64,000 nt of DNA from Bacteroidota bacterium (lineage in GTDB: Bacteria; Bacteroidota; Bacteroidia; B-17B0; Aurantibacillaceae): NCBI GenBank assembly GCA_018267825.1, contig JAFDXR010000001.1, forward strand, positions 325,410 through 389,409. The letters are read 5' to 3'. The position numbers were made by a program, and so were the translations under genes. The notes below the pieces were generated by a model that was not told the origin of the DNA, ran no database searches, and saw only the letters and a program-made list of their open reading frames with translations. Positions within the stretch are counted from its first letter, which is position 1; each line of letters opens with the position of its first letter. This document shows, piece by piece, positions 44,542 through 53,644 of this stretch.

Positions 44542-45987
44542 TCAGATGAATTTACACTTGCGGCTGGCAAAAGCACACATGCGCAACAGGATAAGCCCAT
44601 GCTTGAACCGTGAAATATTGGTGGTACCATAAGTACGTTCGCGGTAACGGATAGGTATTTCCACTATTTTCAGATTCAGCTTATGCGCGCCGAAAAGGAG
44701 GTCAAAATCCCCGAAAGGATCAAATTCCCCGAAGTACTTACGGTTCTTGGTCAGCTTGATGTAATCCGTTCTGAACATCACTTTGGTGCCGCACAATGTA
44801 TCCTTAAATCGCTGCTCGAGCAACCAGGTAAAAGCCCAGCTGAAAAAGTGATTGCCGAGGTAATTCAGAAAGCGCATGGCCTCTTTATCCATCGGGTACA
44901 CCAGGCGGGTACCATTTATGAAATCACCCTTGCTGCTGGCAATGGCATCGTAGAACTTCGGAATATCTTCAGGTGGTACGGTCAGATCGGCATCCAGGAT
45001 CATGAGGATATCGCCGGTTGCTATTTTATAACCTTCGCGCACGGCATCAGCCTTGCCCTTGCCTTTTTGCTGACCTATTTTAATATCGTGGGTGGCAGCG
45101 TATTTTTTCTGAATCTCCTTTATCTTCTCCCAGGTATCGTCGGTGCTGTTTCCTTCAATAAAAATAATCTCTACGTGTTTTCCGAATTTCGGTAAACGCA
45201 GGATTGCATTTTCAATATTGCCGCTTTCATTACGCGCCGGAATCACCACGGTGGTAGAATACTTTGTTTTGTATTCGGCCGGATCATTGGCCGGTAAAGG
45301 TTTGGCAAATGAATAGGTATTGAGACTGAAGAAACGGAAAAAAGGAAATTTAGCCAGGTATTTATTCAATAGCTCCGATAAAAGCGGAATGTAGAACGGA
45401 AAAATCATCCGCTTGGTATTGCGGTATACATCAAAGCCCGAAACAAAGAGGAGGTTATTCACATCCTTGGAGTTCAGCCAGTTTTGAAGTGGTGTTTTGG
45501 TTTTAAGGCCAATCAGCTCTGCAAATTTAAGGACAGGTTCCCACAGCGAATTATAATACTGCACAATAACCTTGGTATTGGCATGCGATACTTTTTTCAC
45601 CTGTTCAAATACCTGTTGTACGTCATCCACAAATCCCACCAGGTTGCTCAATATAATCAGGTCGAATGTGCCCTCGAGTTCTATATTATTGGCATCCATG
45701 ACCCTGAAGTCGATGCCTTTACCGGCATGTTTTTCTTTGGCCCAGGCTATATACTCATCACTGATATCGATACCTACACGACGGCTTCCGTCAATGCCAG
45801 CCAACAGATCCCCGCTTCCACAACCGATTTCAAGCACAGAGCTGTCCTCATGCGAAAAATACTGGCAGTACTTGGTGATCTCTTTCCAGTAATAACGGTT
45901 TATACCCCTGTTTTTACGGGATTTGGCGAGGGTATTGAAATATGTCTTTATATTTTCCAAGTTTCTTCTTACTGAAAAAGCCACCAA
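44542..45987 (-). CDS. Fused SAM methyltransferase and GT2 glycosyltransferase
   Basis: The 481-residue protein joins a class I SAM-dependent methyltransferase (about 40-240, motif I VLEIGCGSGDLLAGI, then GIDISDEYIAWAK and FDLIILSNLVGFV) to a family 2 glycosyltransferase (about 245-481, TTVVIPARNESGNIEN, QQKGKGKADAVREG, and the nucleotide-sugar/metal motif ILDADLTVPPEDIP). The GT half has features of DPG/dolichyl-phosphate-sugar synthases (RFKDTLCGTKVMFR, IPIRYRERTYGTT). The fusion suggests one enzyme that adds and then modifies a sugar, or a methyl donor for the same acceptor; both are inference. It is last in a minus-strand glycan cluster. Confidence 0.85.
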   Translation of the reverse strand: MVAFSVRRNLENIKTYFNTLAKSRKNRGINRYYWKEITKYCQYFSHEDSSVLEIGCGSGDLLAGIDGSRRVGIDISDEYIAWAKEKHAGKGIDFRVMDANNIELEGTFDLIILSNLVGFVDDVQQVFEQVKKVSHANTKVIVQYYNSLWEPVLKFAELIGLKTKTPLQNWLNSKDVNNLLFVSGFDVYRNTKRMIFPFYIPLLSELLNKYLAKFPFFRFFSLNTYSFAKPLPANDPAEYKTKYSTTVVIPARNESGNIENAILRLPKFGKHVEIIFIEGNSTDDTWEKIKEIQKKYAATHDIKIGQQKGKGKADAVREGYKIATGDILMILDADLTVPPEDIPKFYDAIASSKGDFINGTRLVYPMDKEAMRFLNYLGNHFFSWAFTWLLEQRFKDTLCGTKVMFRTDYIKLTKNRKYFGEFDPFGDFDLLFGAHKLNLKIVEIPIRYRERTYGTTNISRFKHGLILLRMCAFASRKCKFI

Positions 45988-46043
45988 AGATAATCATTCA
46001 GTGGGAATTTAAATTAACAAAATCGGTGATGAGAGCAACCTCC

Positions 46044-46796
46044 TTAAATCTTCTCTATTTCAATTGTACAAAAAAGTCCCACCTGTTTAGCCAGGGGCGA
46101 AAAGGTTTTCTCTATGCCTTTGGCAAAACCATACATGAAATAAGGCAGCATGGCACTGCGAGATACGCCTCCGCTAAGCACATACATAAACGGGCTGTGA
46201 TATTTGATCGAATTGATCCGCAGGTGTGGGAAATCCGTTTTGAATTGCTCCAGATCGCGTTCGAAATAAATATGCGGCAAAGCCTGGTTGGAATGACTTA
46301 ACGGGTTGCCGGCCTTGATTTCGCGCGGTCCTTTTTCGTCGAACGGCTCATGGTGAAACCGCTTGTAAATAAAGCGGCTCAGCGGGGAATTTGCCGGTTC
46401 GATCATTACAATTTTTCCGCCTTTTAAAAGTGTACGTTCAGCTTCTTTTAAAAACAGATAAGGTCGAGGAATGTGATGAAACACATTCAGCATCATGATA
46501 CAGCCCAGTTCATTTTCCTTATAAGGAAGTTCTTCTGCGCTGAATACTTTATCAACCACAGGCAGATCCAGAATATCGGAAGTCACAACTTCAGGGAACA
46601 CATCTTTCAGAAATCCGCCACCAGAGCCAATCTCCAGGTAAATCCCCTTCCCTACGGAACGACTAACCTCTATAAATGTTTTATACCATTCCAGGTAAAG
46701 CCGTTTCAGAAATGGTTTCTGTAAAATAATATCACGATGTGCCAGTGTAGCTTTTGGATCATCGAGTTCATAAGGAATATGGTATTTTTTAAACAC
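46044..46796 (-). CDS. Type 11 SAM-dependent methyltransferase
   Basis: The 250-residue protein has a motif I of GIYLEIGSGGGFL, DILDLPVV, and the later NVFHHIPRPYLFLKEAERTLLKGGKIVMIEP segment, all of the class I methyltransferase fold. It starts near a Lys/Glu/Asp-rich N-terminus (KKYHIPYELDD). It overlaps the FkbM-type gene upstream by 8 nt. Its acceptor is unknown, but the cluster context suggests a glycan or lipid intermediate. Confidence 0.82.
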   Translation of the reverse strand: MFKKYHIPYELDDPKATLAHRDIILQKPFLKRLYLEWYKTFIEVSRSVGKGIYLEIGSGGGFLKDVFPEVVTSDILDLPVVDKVFSAEELPYKENELGCIMMLNVFHHIPRPYLFLKEAERTLLKGGKIVMIEPANSPLSRFIYKRFHHEPFDEKGPREIKAGNPLSHSNQALPHIYFERDLEQFKTDFPHLRINSIKYHSPFMYVLSGGVSRSAMLPYFMYGFAKGIEKTFSPLAKQVGLFCTIEIEKI

Positions 46797-47532
46797 GGGC
46801 TTTCGATGCTATGATGTTCATATATGCCGATTCCGGAAGATCCAGAAACGTTTTTACAGTTTCTTCCTTCAACTCCTGAAGTGCATTATCCTTAATGAGG
46901 TAAACAAAAAAACCGGCCTGTTTGAGTAATGTAAAATATTCCAAAACCGAGTTTCCTGCTTTACGCATACCATAAGGCCAGAATTCGGAGAGCATCACCA
47001 GGCCGGGCGATGCCAGCGTATGTACCATGCCTTTAGCGGCACTCAGTTCAAAACCCTGGATATCCATTTTAATAAACTGCACAGGTTTACCAGCGAGATA
47101 ATCGTCAATGGCAATCGCCGGAATATCAATTTCACTGTCGTACTCATCGGGCTTATACGTCCGGTGATCGACGTTTAGTTGTTTGGATGTATACACTTTA
47201 ATGATACCTGTTTTATCGGAAACAGCCTTGTTATGGATATGCGCATTTATTAAGCCTGAAACGCGTTTGCGAAGGTGTCCGAAATTACCGGGTTCCGGTT
47301 CAAAAGCATGCACGCTGCCGGTAGGGCCAACAAGCCCGGAAATAAACTCTGTATAGAATCCGATATTGGCGCCGATATCGAGCACTGTATCGCCGGGTTT
47401 AATAAAGCGTTGTAACAAAGACATTTCAAACGCATCCTGGCGGCGCTTAAACCGCGAGTAAACTGCTTTATATACAGGAAAACAATTTTTATACAGAAAA
47501 TTACCGAGTGCTATACTGAATGATGAAGCCAT
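46789..47532 (-). CDS. FkbM-family methyltransferase
   Basis: The 247-residue protein has DTVLDIGANIGFYTEFISG, SVHAFEPEPGNFGHLRK and FIKMDIQGFELSAAKGM, the FkbM signature. Members O-methylate hydroxyl groups of polyketides, lipids and sugars. Given the neighbours, a sugar hydroxyl is the likeliest target; this is inference. It lies 12 nt downstream of the GT39-like gene. Confidence 0.88.
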   Translation of the reverse strand: MASSFSIALGNFLYKNCFPVYKAVYSRFKRRQDAFEMSLLQRFIKPGDTVLDIGANIGFYTEFISGLVGPTGSVHAFEPEPGNFGHLRKRVSGLINAHIHNKAVSDKTGIIKVYTSKQLNVDHRTYKPDEYDSEIDIPAIAIDDYLAGKPVQFIKMDIQGFELSAAKGMVHTLASPGLVMLSEFWPYGMRKAGNSVLEYFTLLKQAGFFVYLIKDNALQELKEETVKTFLDLPESAYMNIIASKARV

Positions 47533-47544
47533 GCTGTGTTGTGC

Positions 47545-49221
47545 TTAGTACTTTATTTCAAGAACATAAGACTGTTCCACATCGCCTTCGGTATGAATAA
47601 GTTTCAGTTTCTCCGGATACTTCTGCATAATGGGTTGTACTATATTATGCACCGTATTGATAATCTGACCAGTGTTTTTTGTAGGGTCAATCCGGAGACT
47701 GCCAAGCATAACATGAGTTACACCGTTCTGTCTGAAAAAGGCTAATGCACTATCGGGATTTGATTGCTCTGTCAGCGAATCTTTTTTGATAACACTGTAT
47801 ATCGGGAAGAATTTTTTACCATTCCCGTACACAAAACTCATAGGTGCTTTCCGGCTGGCTACAAGGGTATTGGCAGGAAGACTGTCGGCGCACCAGCGGC
47901 TGCATTTCAGGAAATTACGCCAATCGGGGGTATAGCCAAAATAAATATCTCCAGCCAGGTTTTTTTTCACAACAGGTATATTCGTCATACCTCTTGATAC
48001 AGACGACATCATAACCGAAAAAGAGATCAGGGCAATTACTGCTATATATATAATCCGTCCCATATCCTTGTTATACGTGAGCTGATACAGGAAATAAAAA
48101 ATAAGAATCAGCATCACAGGCATACAGATCAGGATGATGCGGGGCTGATCCCAACGTGCCTGAAGAATAATAAATGAAAGCAGTATCTGGGCACCGGTAA
48201 ACAACCCCAAAAAGAAAAGCGGTTTCTCTTTTTTCTTAAACACAAAATAAAGTCCCGCAAGCGTACATACAATCACCAACAGGGCCAGAAATCCATTAAG
48301 CTGTATCGAATGTTCATCCTGAAAGCCCAGTATCTGAAAAAAACGTTTGCTCAGATACAGTTCACAGTTGTCAAAAAAACGACCGATAAAGCCCGACAGA
48401 TCGTCGTTTCCTGCTGCTTTGTTGTATGGATCTTTCAAAAGGAGGATCTTACTCTGGCCATCAAACTGGTTCTGCGAGCCCCATATTAAGCGGACAATAA
48501 GCTCATACGGAATTTTAAATGCCAGGTAAGCTCCCAGTGAGAATGCCGCATTTTTCCATTGTTTTTCGATAAGGAAAAAAAGAATCAGGGCTGGTACACC
48601 AACAATGGCGACACTTTTACAGGCACTGATCAGGAATGTGAACAGCCCCAGCATCAGCCAGAGTTTAATGTGTTTCTGAGGCTGCGGGTTTTCACGCAGA
48701 GCATCGTAAAGTTTAAAGAAATAATAAAAGAATAAGGACTGCAGGAAAAGATAGAACGCTTCGGTGAAAGTCATGCTCGCAAAGTACTGAATCAGGTAAT
48801 TGCAGCTTACAAAAAGCATAACAGGCAATAAAATAAGGTAAGGGATGCGCTTGTTAAATGTTTTATAAAAGAAAATAACCGAAAGGAGATTGAAAATAAC
48901 GTTGAAAATCTTGAACAAAAGCAGTTTGAACCCAAATACTTTAACCAGGAGCCCCAGAAACATAACATACAACGGGGCATTCTGCGTATAGAAATAAGAC
49001 GGAAACTCGTGTACATAGCGCCAGCCTCCTTCCAGATAAAGGGCATCATCGTGTGCTTCACTGATCCGGGCATTAAACAAGAGGGCCGAAAACAACAGAC
49101 TCAGAAATATAAATGCATACAAAAGCTTTTTATCGTTTTTGGAACCCCAGCTTTCGAATGTATCGAAAATGGTTTTTGCATTGTTTGTACGGGTGGTTTT
49201 TATGGTTGCGGTTTTAGCCAT
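47545..49221 (-). CDS. Membrane glycosyltransferase, GT39/ArnT-like
   Basis: The 558-residue integral membrane protein has about 10-12 transmembrane helices. The first extracytoplasmic loop (NARISEAHDDALYLEGGWR) carries acidic residues where GT-C enzymes bind the lipid-linked sugar. The last 130 residues (YFGYTPDWRNFLKC to VLEIKY) are soluble, consistent with a periplasmic domain. GT39/ArnT-type enzymes transfer a sugar from a polyprenyl-phosphate carrier to a protein, lipid A or glycan. The acceptor is not known. It is the first gene of the minus-strand part of the glycan cluster. Confidence 0.75.
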   Translation of the reverse strand: MAKTATIKTTRTNNAKTIFDTFESWGSKNDKKLLYAFIFLSLLFSALLFNARISEAHDDALYLEGGWRYVHEFPSYFYTQNAPLYVMFLGLLVKVFGFKLLLFKIFNVIFNLLSVIFFYKTFNKRIPYLILLPVMLFVSCNYLIQYFASMTFTEAFYLFLQSLFFYYFFKLYDALRENPQPQKHIKLWLMLGLFTFLISACKSVAIVGVPALILFFLIEKQWKNAAFSLGAYLAFKIPYELIVRLIWGSQNQFDGQSKILLLKDPYNKAAGNDDLSGFIGRFFDNCELYLSKRFFQILGFQDEHSIQLNGFLALLVIVCTLAGLYFVFKKKEKPLFFLGLFTGAQILLSFIILQARWDQPRIILICMPVMLILIFYFLYQLTYNKDMGRIIYIAVIALISFSVMMSSVSRGMTNIPVVKKNLAGDIYFGYTPDWRNFLKCSRWCADSLPANTLVASRKAPMSFVYGNGKKFFPIYSVIKKDSLTEQSNPDSALAFFRQNGVTHVMLGSLRIDPTKNTGQIINTVHNIVQPIMQKYPEKLKLIHTEGDVEQSYVLEIKY

Positions 49222-49349
49222 ACGAATATCTTAACCCACAAAAATAGCAAATAAAATAAGCTATACACATGAATAGCAATGCAGTTTTTTTCTACTTTTA
49301 TACTCTGTTTTTAAAGCTTTAACACCGCCTTTTTCAGGGCAATACGTAT

Positions 49350-50111
49350 ATGTTTCATTTTATCCTACGCACCATTCCGCGCCCTATACTTATTAAGCTG
49401 AGTCTTGTATTCAGTAAAATTGCCCCCCTGCTCTATTACGGCAATACCTACGAAGACCCAATCAGTGGTAAAACCTACCGCAAGTTTTTACCTTATGGAT
49501 ACAGCGGCAAAGCCAAACGCGACAATGTGCTGTGCCCGGGCAGCTTATCGCTCGAAAGGCATCGTTTGCTGTGGTTGTACCTGAAACAAAAAACTGACTT
49601 TTTCACAGCACCGCATAAATTACTGCACATCGCCCCTGAACAATGCTTCTACAAGCTTTTCAGAGCCATGAAAAACCTCGATTACACAACAGGCGACTAC
49701 AACAGCCCTATTGCCGATGTACATTTCGACCTGCATAAAGCGCCTTTTGAGAATAACACTTTTGATGTGATTTTCTGTAACCACGTACTGGAACATGTAG
49801 AAGACGATGCTCAATGTATGCGCGAGCTATACCGGATCATGAAACCCGGCGGCTGGGGTATTTTCCAGATCCCGCAGGATCTGAGCCGCGAAAAAACCTA
49901 CGAAGACAAAAGCATTGTGAGCGAACATGACCGTGAAATACATTTCTGGCAGAAAGACCACGTACGCCTCTATGGACGTGATTATAAAGACAGGCTGGAA
50001 GCAGCAGGCTTTAAAGTAACCACAGAAGATTTCACGAAAGAACTGAGCCCTGAACTCGTAGAACGCTATCGCTTACCAAAAGGTGAACTGATCTATCTCT
50101 GCAGAAAATAA
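49350..50111 (+). CDS. Class I SAM-dependent methyltransferase
   Basis: The 253-residue protein has LLHIAPEQCFYKLFRAMKN in place of a usual motif I, then DYTTGDYNSPIADVHFDL, APFENNTFDVIFCNHVLEHVEDD and RIMKPGGWGIFQIP, typical of a type 11 methyltransferase. The altered motif I is common in a subgroup of this family. It is divergent from the GT39-like gene and overlaps the next gene by 1 nt (TAATG). Confidence 0.82.
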   Translation: MFHFILRTIPRPILIKLSLVFSKIAPLLYYGNTYEDPISGKTYRKFLPYGYSGKAKRDNVLCPGSLSLERHRLLWLYLKQKTDFFTAPHKLLHIAPEQCFYKLFRAMKNLDYTTGDYNSPIADVHFDLHKAPFENNTFDVIFCNHVLEHVEDDAQCMRELYRIMKPGGWGIFQIPQDLSREKTYEDKSIVSEHDREIHFWQKDHVRLYGRDYKDRLEAAGFKVTTEDFTKELSPELVERYRLPKGELIYLCRK

Positions 50112-50800
50112 TGCGTTATATTTTCCCGATACTTTTTTTTCTCTTCTTATACAGGGGCAACGGTTTCGCCCAGAATTACAACGATTTCCAGGTCGTACTT
50201 CACGAAGAAGCCATCAATAAGGTATTTACCGCTGTAGGTGAAATCAAAGGCACCAATGAGTATGAGGTTATGCTCATTAAGGGGCACTACACCTGGACCA
50301 TCATAAACCCGCGGATCAACCTGAAACCCGACAGTAGCGATTTTACCTGCGATGCCAAAGTGGATGTGGGACCTTTTAACTACAAAACACAGGTAGTTGG
50401 TGTTGTGAAAATTGGTTACGATTCCAAAAAAAATGAAATTTCGATCCGCATTACCCGGGCTATTTTCGAATTATATACCATTATTTTCGGAAAAAAAATT
50501 CACATCAAGGACATACATCTCGAAGATCATTTCAAGGACCCATTTGTGTTTGAAGGTCCTAAAACACTGGCTACCGACATGACCTTTACCATGCCAGACA
50601 GCACAATAAAAACCATTTACGTGCAGCCTACAGATTGTGTAATGAAGGTTATAAAACAGGCTATTGTCACCAGCTGTGAAGTACAGGCTGCCGACAAGCC
50701 TTTCAATAAGCCCATCAAGGTACAGCCACCGATTCAGTCAGTAAGTGATGCGCCCAAAACCAGCACACTGACACCAGCGACCAATGGTCAAAAGAAATAA
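50111..50800 (+). CDS. Exported protein of unknown function
   Basis: The 229-residue protein has a signal peptide (MRYIFPILFFLFLYRGNGFAQ) and a soluble body with INPRINLKPDSSDFTCDAKVDV and a Pro/Ser/Thr-rich tail (QPPIQSVSDAPKTSTLTPA). No family is recognised. It starts at the stop codon of the methyltransferase upstream (TAATG), so the two are co-translated. The next small gene begins 3 nt after its stop. Confidence 0.6.
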   Translation: MRYIFPILFFLFLYRGNGFAQNYNDFQVVLHEEAINKVFTAVGEIKGTNEYEVMLIKGHYTWTIINPRINLKPDSSDFTCDAKVDVGPFNYKTQVVGVVKIGYDSKKNEISIRITRAIFELYTIIFGKKIHIKDIHLEDHFKDPFVFEGPKTLATDMTFTMPDSTIKTIYVQPTDCVMKVIKQAIVTSCEVQAADKPFNKPIKVQPPIQSVSDAPKTSTLTPATNGQKK

Positions 50801-50803
50801 ACC

Positions 50804-51169
50804 ATGAAGCCATTCCAAAAAATTTTCCGGCTCACCATTACTTATTTTATAATAGCAAATAGCATCTGTGCCCAAATAAACCAGAGCAGTGTCAAACTAT
50901 TGATTGCTGACAACCAAACCAACCAACCTATTACCAATAGTAGTGCTCAGGTTATTCTTAATCAGGACACCTTTAAAATAATTACTGATGGCACAGGCAG
51001 CTATACACTTACCAACTTAAAATCTGGTAAATACAGTTTACAAATAGCATGTCCTGGCTATTCTACCTGTAAATTTATTCCGATAATTTTGAAAGAAGGC
51101 GCAACGTGTTACCCTGTTGTCCATTTGGATAGAATAAAAGAACACCGCAAGAGAAAAAGAAGAAGTTAA
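50804..51169 (+). CDS. Small exported protein with carboxypeptidase-regulatory-like domain
   Basis: The 121-residue protein has a signal peptide (TITYFIIANSICAQ) and a single beta-sandwich with VKLLIADNQTNQPITNSSAQVIL, TDGTGSYTLTNLKSGKYSLQIAC, typical of CarboxypepD_reg-like domains. It ends in an unusual basic tail (EHRKRKRRS). It is A+T-rich compared with its neighbours. The function is unknown; such domains often occur in TonB-dependent receptors or as stand-alone modules. Confidence 0.65.
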   Translation: MKPFQKIFRLTITYFIIANSICAQINQSSVKLLIADNQTNQPITNSSAQVILNQDTFKIITDGTGSYTLTNLKSGKYSLQIACPGYSTCKFIPIILKEGATCYPVVHLDRIKEHRKRKRRS

Positions 51170-51198
51170 TTTTGCGTTCAGATTTTTAGTGATACTTA

Positions 51199-52053
51199 TT
51201 AGTGGTACTTATTAAAAATATCCCAGCTGCTTTCATAAGCACGCTGTAATTCGGTTTCATTGACATTGAACGGAAGACCATTCTTTTTCAAATAATACTC
51301 CAGATCTTCTGTAGCCAGATTCCCTGTCAGATCGTCTTTCGCCATCGGGCAGCCACCAAAACCATGAATGGCAACATCAAAGCGCTGACAACCGCTACGG
51401 AACGCTGCATCTATTTTTTCCTGGGCTTTTTCTTTGGTCGAATGCAGGTGAGCCCCGATTTCAACATCTTTAAACTCGGGAATGATATTGGAAAAAAGAT
51501 ACGTAATGTTTTCGGGTGTAGAGCAACCAATGGTATCGGCCAGGGCAATGATTTTGATACCCATGCTGCTTAATTTTTTAGTCCAGTTAATCACGATGTC
51601 ACTGTTCCATGGATCCCCGTAATCGTTTCCGAAAGCCATGGAAATATACACCACCAGTTTCTTGTTATGTTTCAGGCACAGGTTCTGGATTTCATCCACA
51701 CGCAGCAGCGACTCCTGTATGCTGGAATTGGTATTGCGTTGCTGAAAGGTCTCCGAAATAGAAAACGGGAAGCCCAGGTAACTGATCTCATCAAACGCAC
51801 AGGCATCTTCGGCACCACGGGTATTGGCTATAATTGCCAGCAATTTGGAAGATGTAGCCGATAAATCGAGCCCTTTCAATACGGCAGCAGTGTCCTGCAT
51901 CTGGGGAATAGCCTTGGGCGAAACAAAGCTCCCGAAATCAATCGTATCAAATCCTACTTTCAGGATCTGGTTGATATAAGCCGTTTTTAATTCGGTTGGG
52001 ATAAACTCTTTGATGCCTTGCATGGCATCTCTTGGACATTCTACCAGTTTCAT
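51199..52053 (-). CDS. Hydroxymethylglutaryl-CoA lyase
   Basis: The 284-residue TIM-barrel enzyme cleaves HMG-CoA to acetoacetate and acetyl-CoA in leucine or ketone-body metabolism. Landmarks are VECPRDAMQG (active-site Arg and Asp), IDFGSFVSPKAIPQM, IGAHLHSTKEKAQEKIDAA with metal-binding His residues, and the flexible loop GFGGCPMAKDDLTGNLATEDL with the catalytic Cys. All are conserved. Length is at the short end of the family. It lies 7 nt downstream of pyrD. Confidence 0.93.
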   Translation of the reverse strand: MKLVECPRDAMQGIKEFIPTELKTAYINQILKVGFDTIDFGSFVSPKAIPQMQDTAAVLKGLDLSATSSKLLAIIANTRGAEDACAFDEISYLGFPFSISETFQQRNTNSSIQESLLRVDEIQNLCLKHNKKLVVYISMAFGNDYGDPWNSDIVINWTKKLSSMGIKIIALADTIGCSTPENITYLFSNIIPEFKDVEIGAHLHSTKEKAQEKIDAAFRSGCQRFDVAIHGFGGCPMAKDDLTGNLATEDLEYYLKKNGLPFNVNETELQRAYESSWDIFNKYH

Positions 52054-52060
52054 GGCTTCC

Positions 52061-53098
52061 TTATTTTTGAGTGTTCAAAATTGCTTGATTAATCTTTTTG
52101 ATCAGTGCCGGTCCTTCGTATATAAAGCCTGTATACAGCTGCAACAGATCTGCTCCGGCATTTAGTTTATCGAGAGCGTCCTGCGCACTGTGAATCCCCC
52201 CTACGCCGATTACCGGGAATGCATTACCGGAATGCTGTTTCAGGTAACGGATCACCTCGGTGCTGCGTTTTGTTAACGGTTTACCGCTAAGACCACCAGC
52301 CCCGATTGCATCAATTTCAGCTTTCGGGTACGTCAGCAATTCACGGCTGATCGTGGTGTTTGTAGCCACTACGCCATCAATGCCTGTTTCTTTTACAATA
52401 GCTATAATATCATCGAGCTGGCTGTCGGTCAGGTCCGGCGCTATTTTCAGCAGGATTGGTTTACGTTTTGCTTTTTTCGAATTCAGTTCCTGCAATCGGT
52501 TCAACAAGGCGGTTAATGGTTCCTTGTCCTGCAGAGCCCTGAGATTGGGCGTATTGGGAGAACTTACATTTACCACGAAATAATCGACCACATCGAACAG
52601 GGCCCTGAAGCTGTATTCATAATCGGCAATGGCTTCTTCGTTGGGTGTGACTTTATTCTTGCCAATATTCCCGCCGATAATCACGTGCGTTTTGCGTTTT
52701 TTAAGTCGCAGCGCGGCGGCATCAACACCTTCGTTATTAAACCCCATACGGTTTATCAGGGCTTCATCTTTAGGCAGCCTGAAGAGGCGCGGCTTATCGT
52801 TTCCGGGTTGTGCTTTTGGTGTAACAGTTCCGATTTCAATAAATCCAAAACCGAGAGATGCCAGTTCATCAAAGGCTTTGGCGTCTTTATCCAGGCCGGC
52901 CGCAAGGCCAACGGGATTTTTGAACCGGATGCCAAACAACTCTTTTTCCAGGCGGGGATCTTCAACAGAGAGGATACTGCCTGCAAGGCCTCTTCCCAGG
53001 GCATTACCCAGGGCCAGTTTCAGCAGATCGAAGGTTAAATAATGAGCTTTTTCGGGGTTGAAACGGAAAAGAACAGGCTTTAATAACCACTTATACAT
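52061..53098 (-). CDS. pyrD: Dihydroorotate dehydrogenase (quinone), class 2
   Basis: The 345-residue membrane-associated flavoenzyme oxidises dihydroorotate to orotate, passing electrons to quinone. It has the class 2 N-terminal helix ([20 protein letters not shown]), [80 protein letters not shown], and [10 protein letters not shown] with [12 protein letters not shown] near the end. The catalytic Ser is in NVSSPNTP. It starts 149 bp from the lipoprotein gene, which is divergent. Confidence 0.96.
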   Translation of the reverse strand: MYKWLLKPVLFRFNPEKAHYLTFDLLKLALGNALGRGLAGSILSVEDPRLEKELFGIRFKNPVGLAAGLDKDAKAFDELASLGFGFIEIGTVTPKAQPGNDKPRLFRLPKDEALINRMGFNNEGVDAAALRLKKRKTHVIIGGNIGKNKVTPNEEAIADYEYSFRALFDVVDYFVVNVSSPNTPNLRALQDKEPLTALLNRLQELNSKKAKRKPILLKIAPDLTDSQLDDIIAIVKETGIDGVVATNTTISRELLTYPKAEIDAIGAGGLSGKPLTKRSTEVIRYLKQHSGNAFPVIGVGGIHSAQDALDKLNAGADLLQLYTGFIYEGPALIKKINQAILNTQK

Positions 53099-53204
53099 AG
53101 GCTACAAAGTTAGGGCTTGTTGCTGACTAAAACCCGGGGCAAGAGAAATAATTAAAAAAAGTGCATTTTTTTTTGTTAAAATGTGCAAATTGTCAAAAAA
53201 CATA

Positions 53205-53212
53205 TATCTTTG
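53205..53212 (+). promoter_or_regulatory. -7 promoter box for the alanine-rich lipoprotein gene
   Basis: TATCTTTG fits TAnnTTTG exactly, 34 nt before the ATG at 53247. A TTTG is present at 53172 but is too far (29 nt). The region is strongly A+T-rich, consistent with a strong promoter. Confidence 0.55.
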
Positions 53213-53246
53213 CATCCAAATTTATAAAACCTAAAACAAAACAAAA

Positions 53247-53513
53247 ATGAAAAAAGTATTATCAATCGTTGCTGTAGCTGCTTTATCAGCTGCTTTCGTT
53301 GCTTGTGGTCCTTCTAAAGAAGAATTAGAGGCTAAAGAAAAAGCAAAAAATGATTCAATTGCTGCTGTTGAAAAAGCTAAAGCTGATTCAATCGCTGCTG
53401 CTGACGCTGCTGCTGCTGCTGCTGCTGAAGCTGCAACTAAAGCTAAAGAAGATTCAACCAAAATGGCTGATTCAGTAGCTGCTGCTGCAAAAGGTCCTAA
53501 AAAAGGAAAATAA
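53247..53513 (+). CDS. Small alanine-rich helical lipoprotein
   Basis: The 88-residue protein has a lipoprotein signal with lipobox FVAC (Cys20). The mature part is nearly all Ala, Lys, Glu, Asp and Ser and reads as one continuous helix with repeated KAKxDSIAA units (KAKNDSIAAVEKAKADSIAA). It ends KGPKKGK. The layout (short lipoprotein, coiled-coil-like helix, Lys-rich C-terminus) recalls Lpp-type proteins, but the C-terminal Lys attachment is not established. Very uniform codons and good promoter and terminator suggest high expression. Confidence 0.8.
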   Translation: MKKVLSIVAVAALSAAFVACGPSKEELEAKEKAKNDSIAAVEKAKADSIAAADAAAAAAAEAATKAKEDSTKMADSVAAAAKGPKKGK

Positions 53514-53540
53514 TTTTTGAGTTATCTCAAAATTACAGAA

Positions 53541-53568
53541 ACCCTGACGGATTGCGTCAGGGTTTTTT
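53541..53568 (+). terminator. Rho-independent terminator after the alanine-rich lipoprotein gene
   Basis: ACCCTGACG and CGTCAGGGT form a perfect 9-bp stem around GATTG, followed by TTTTT and preceded by an A-rich run. Confidence 0.9.
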
Positions 53569-53644
53569 GTTTTCAATACATCCCCTGTGCATAATTTCAT
53601 GGTTCACGTATACCAGTGTATTTACTAATTTGTAATTTAGTCGT

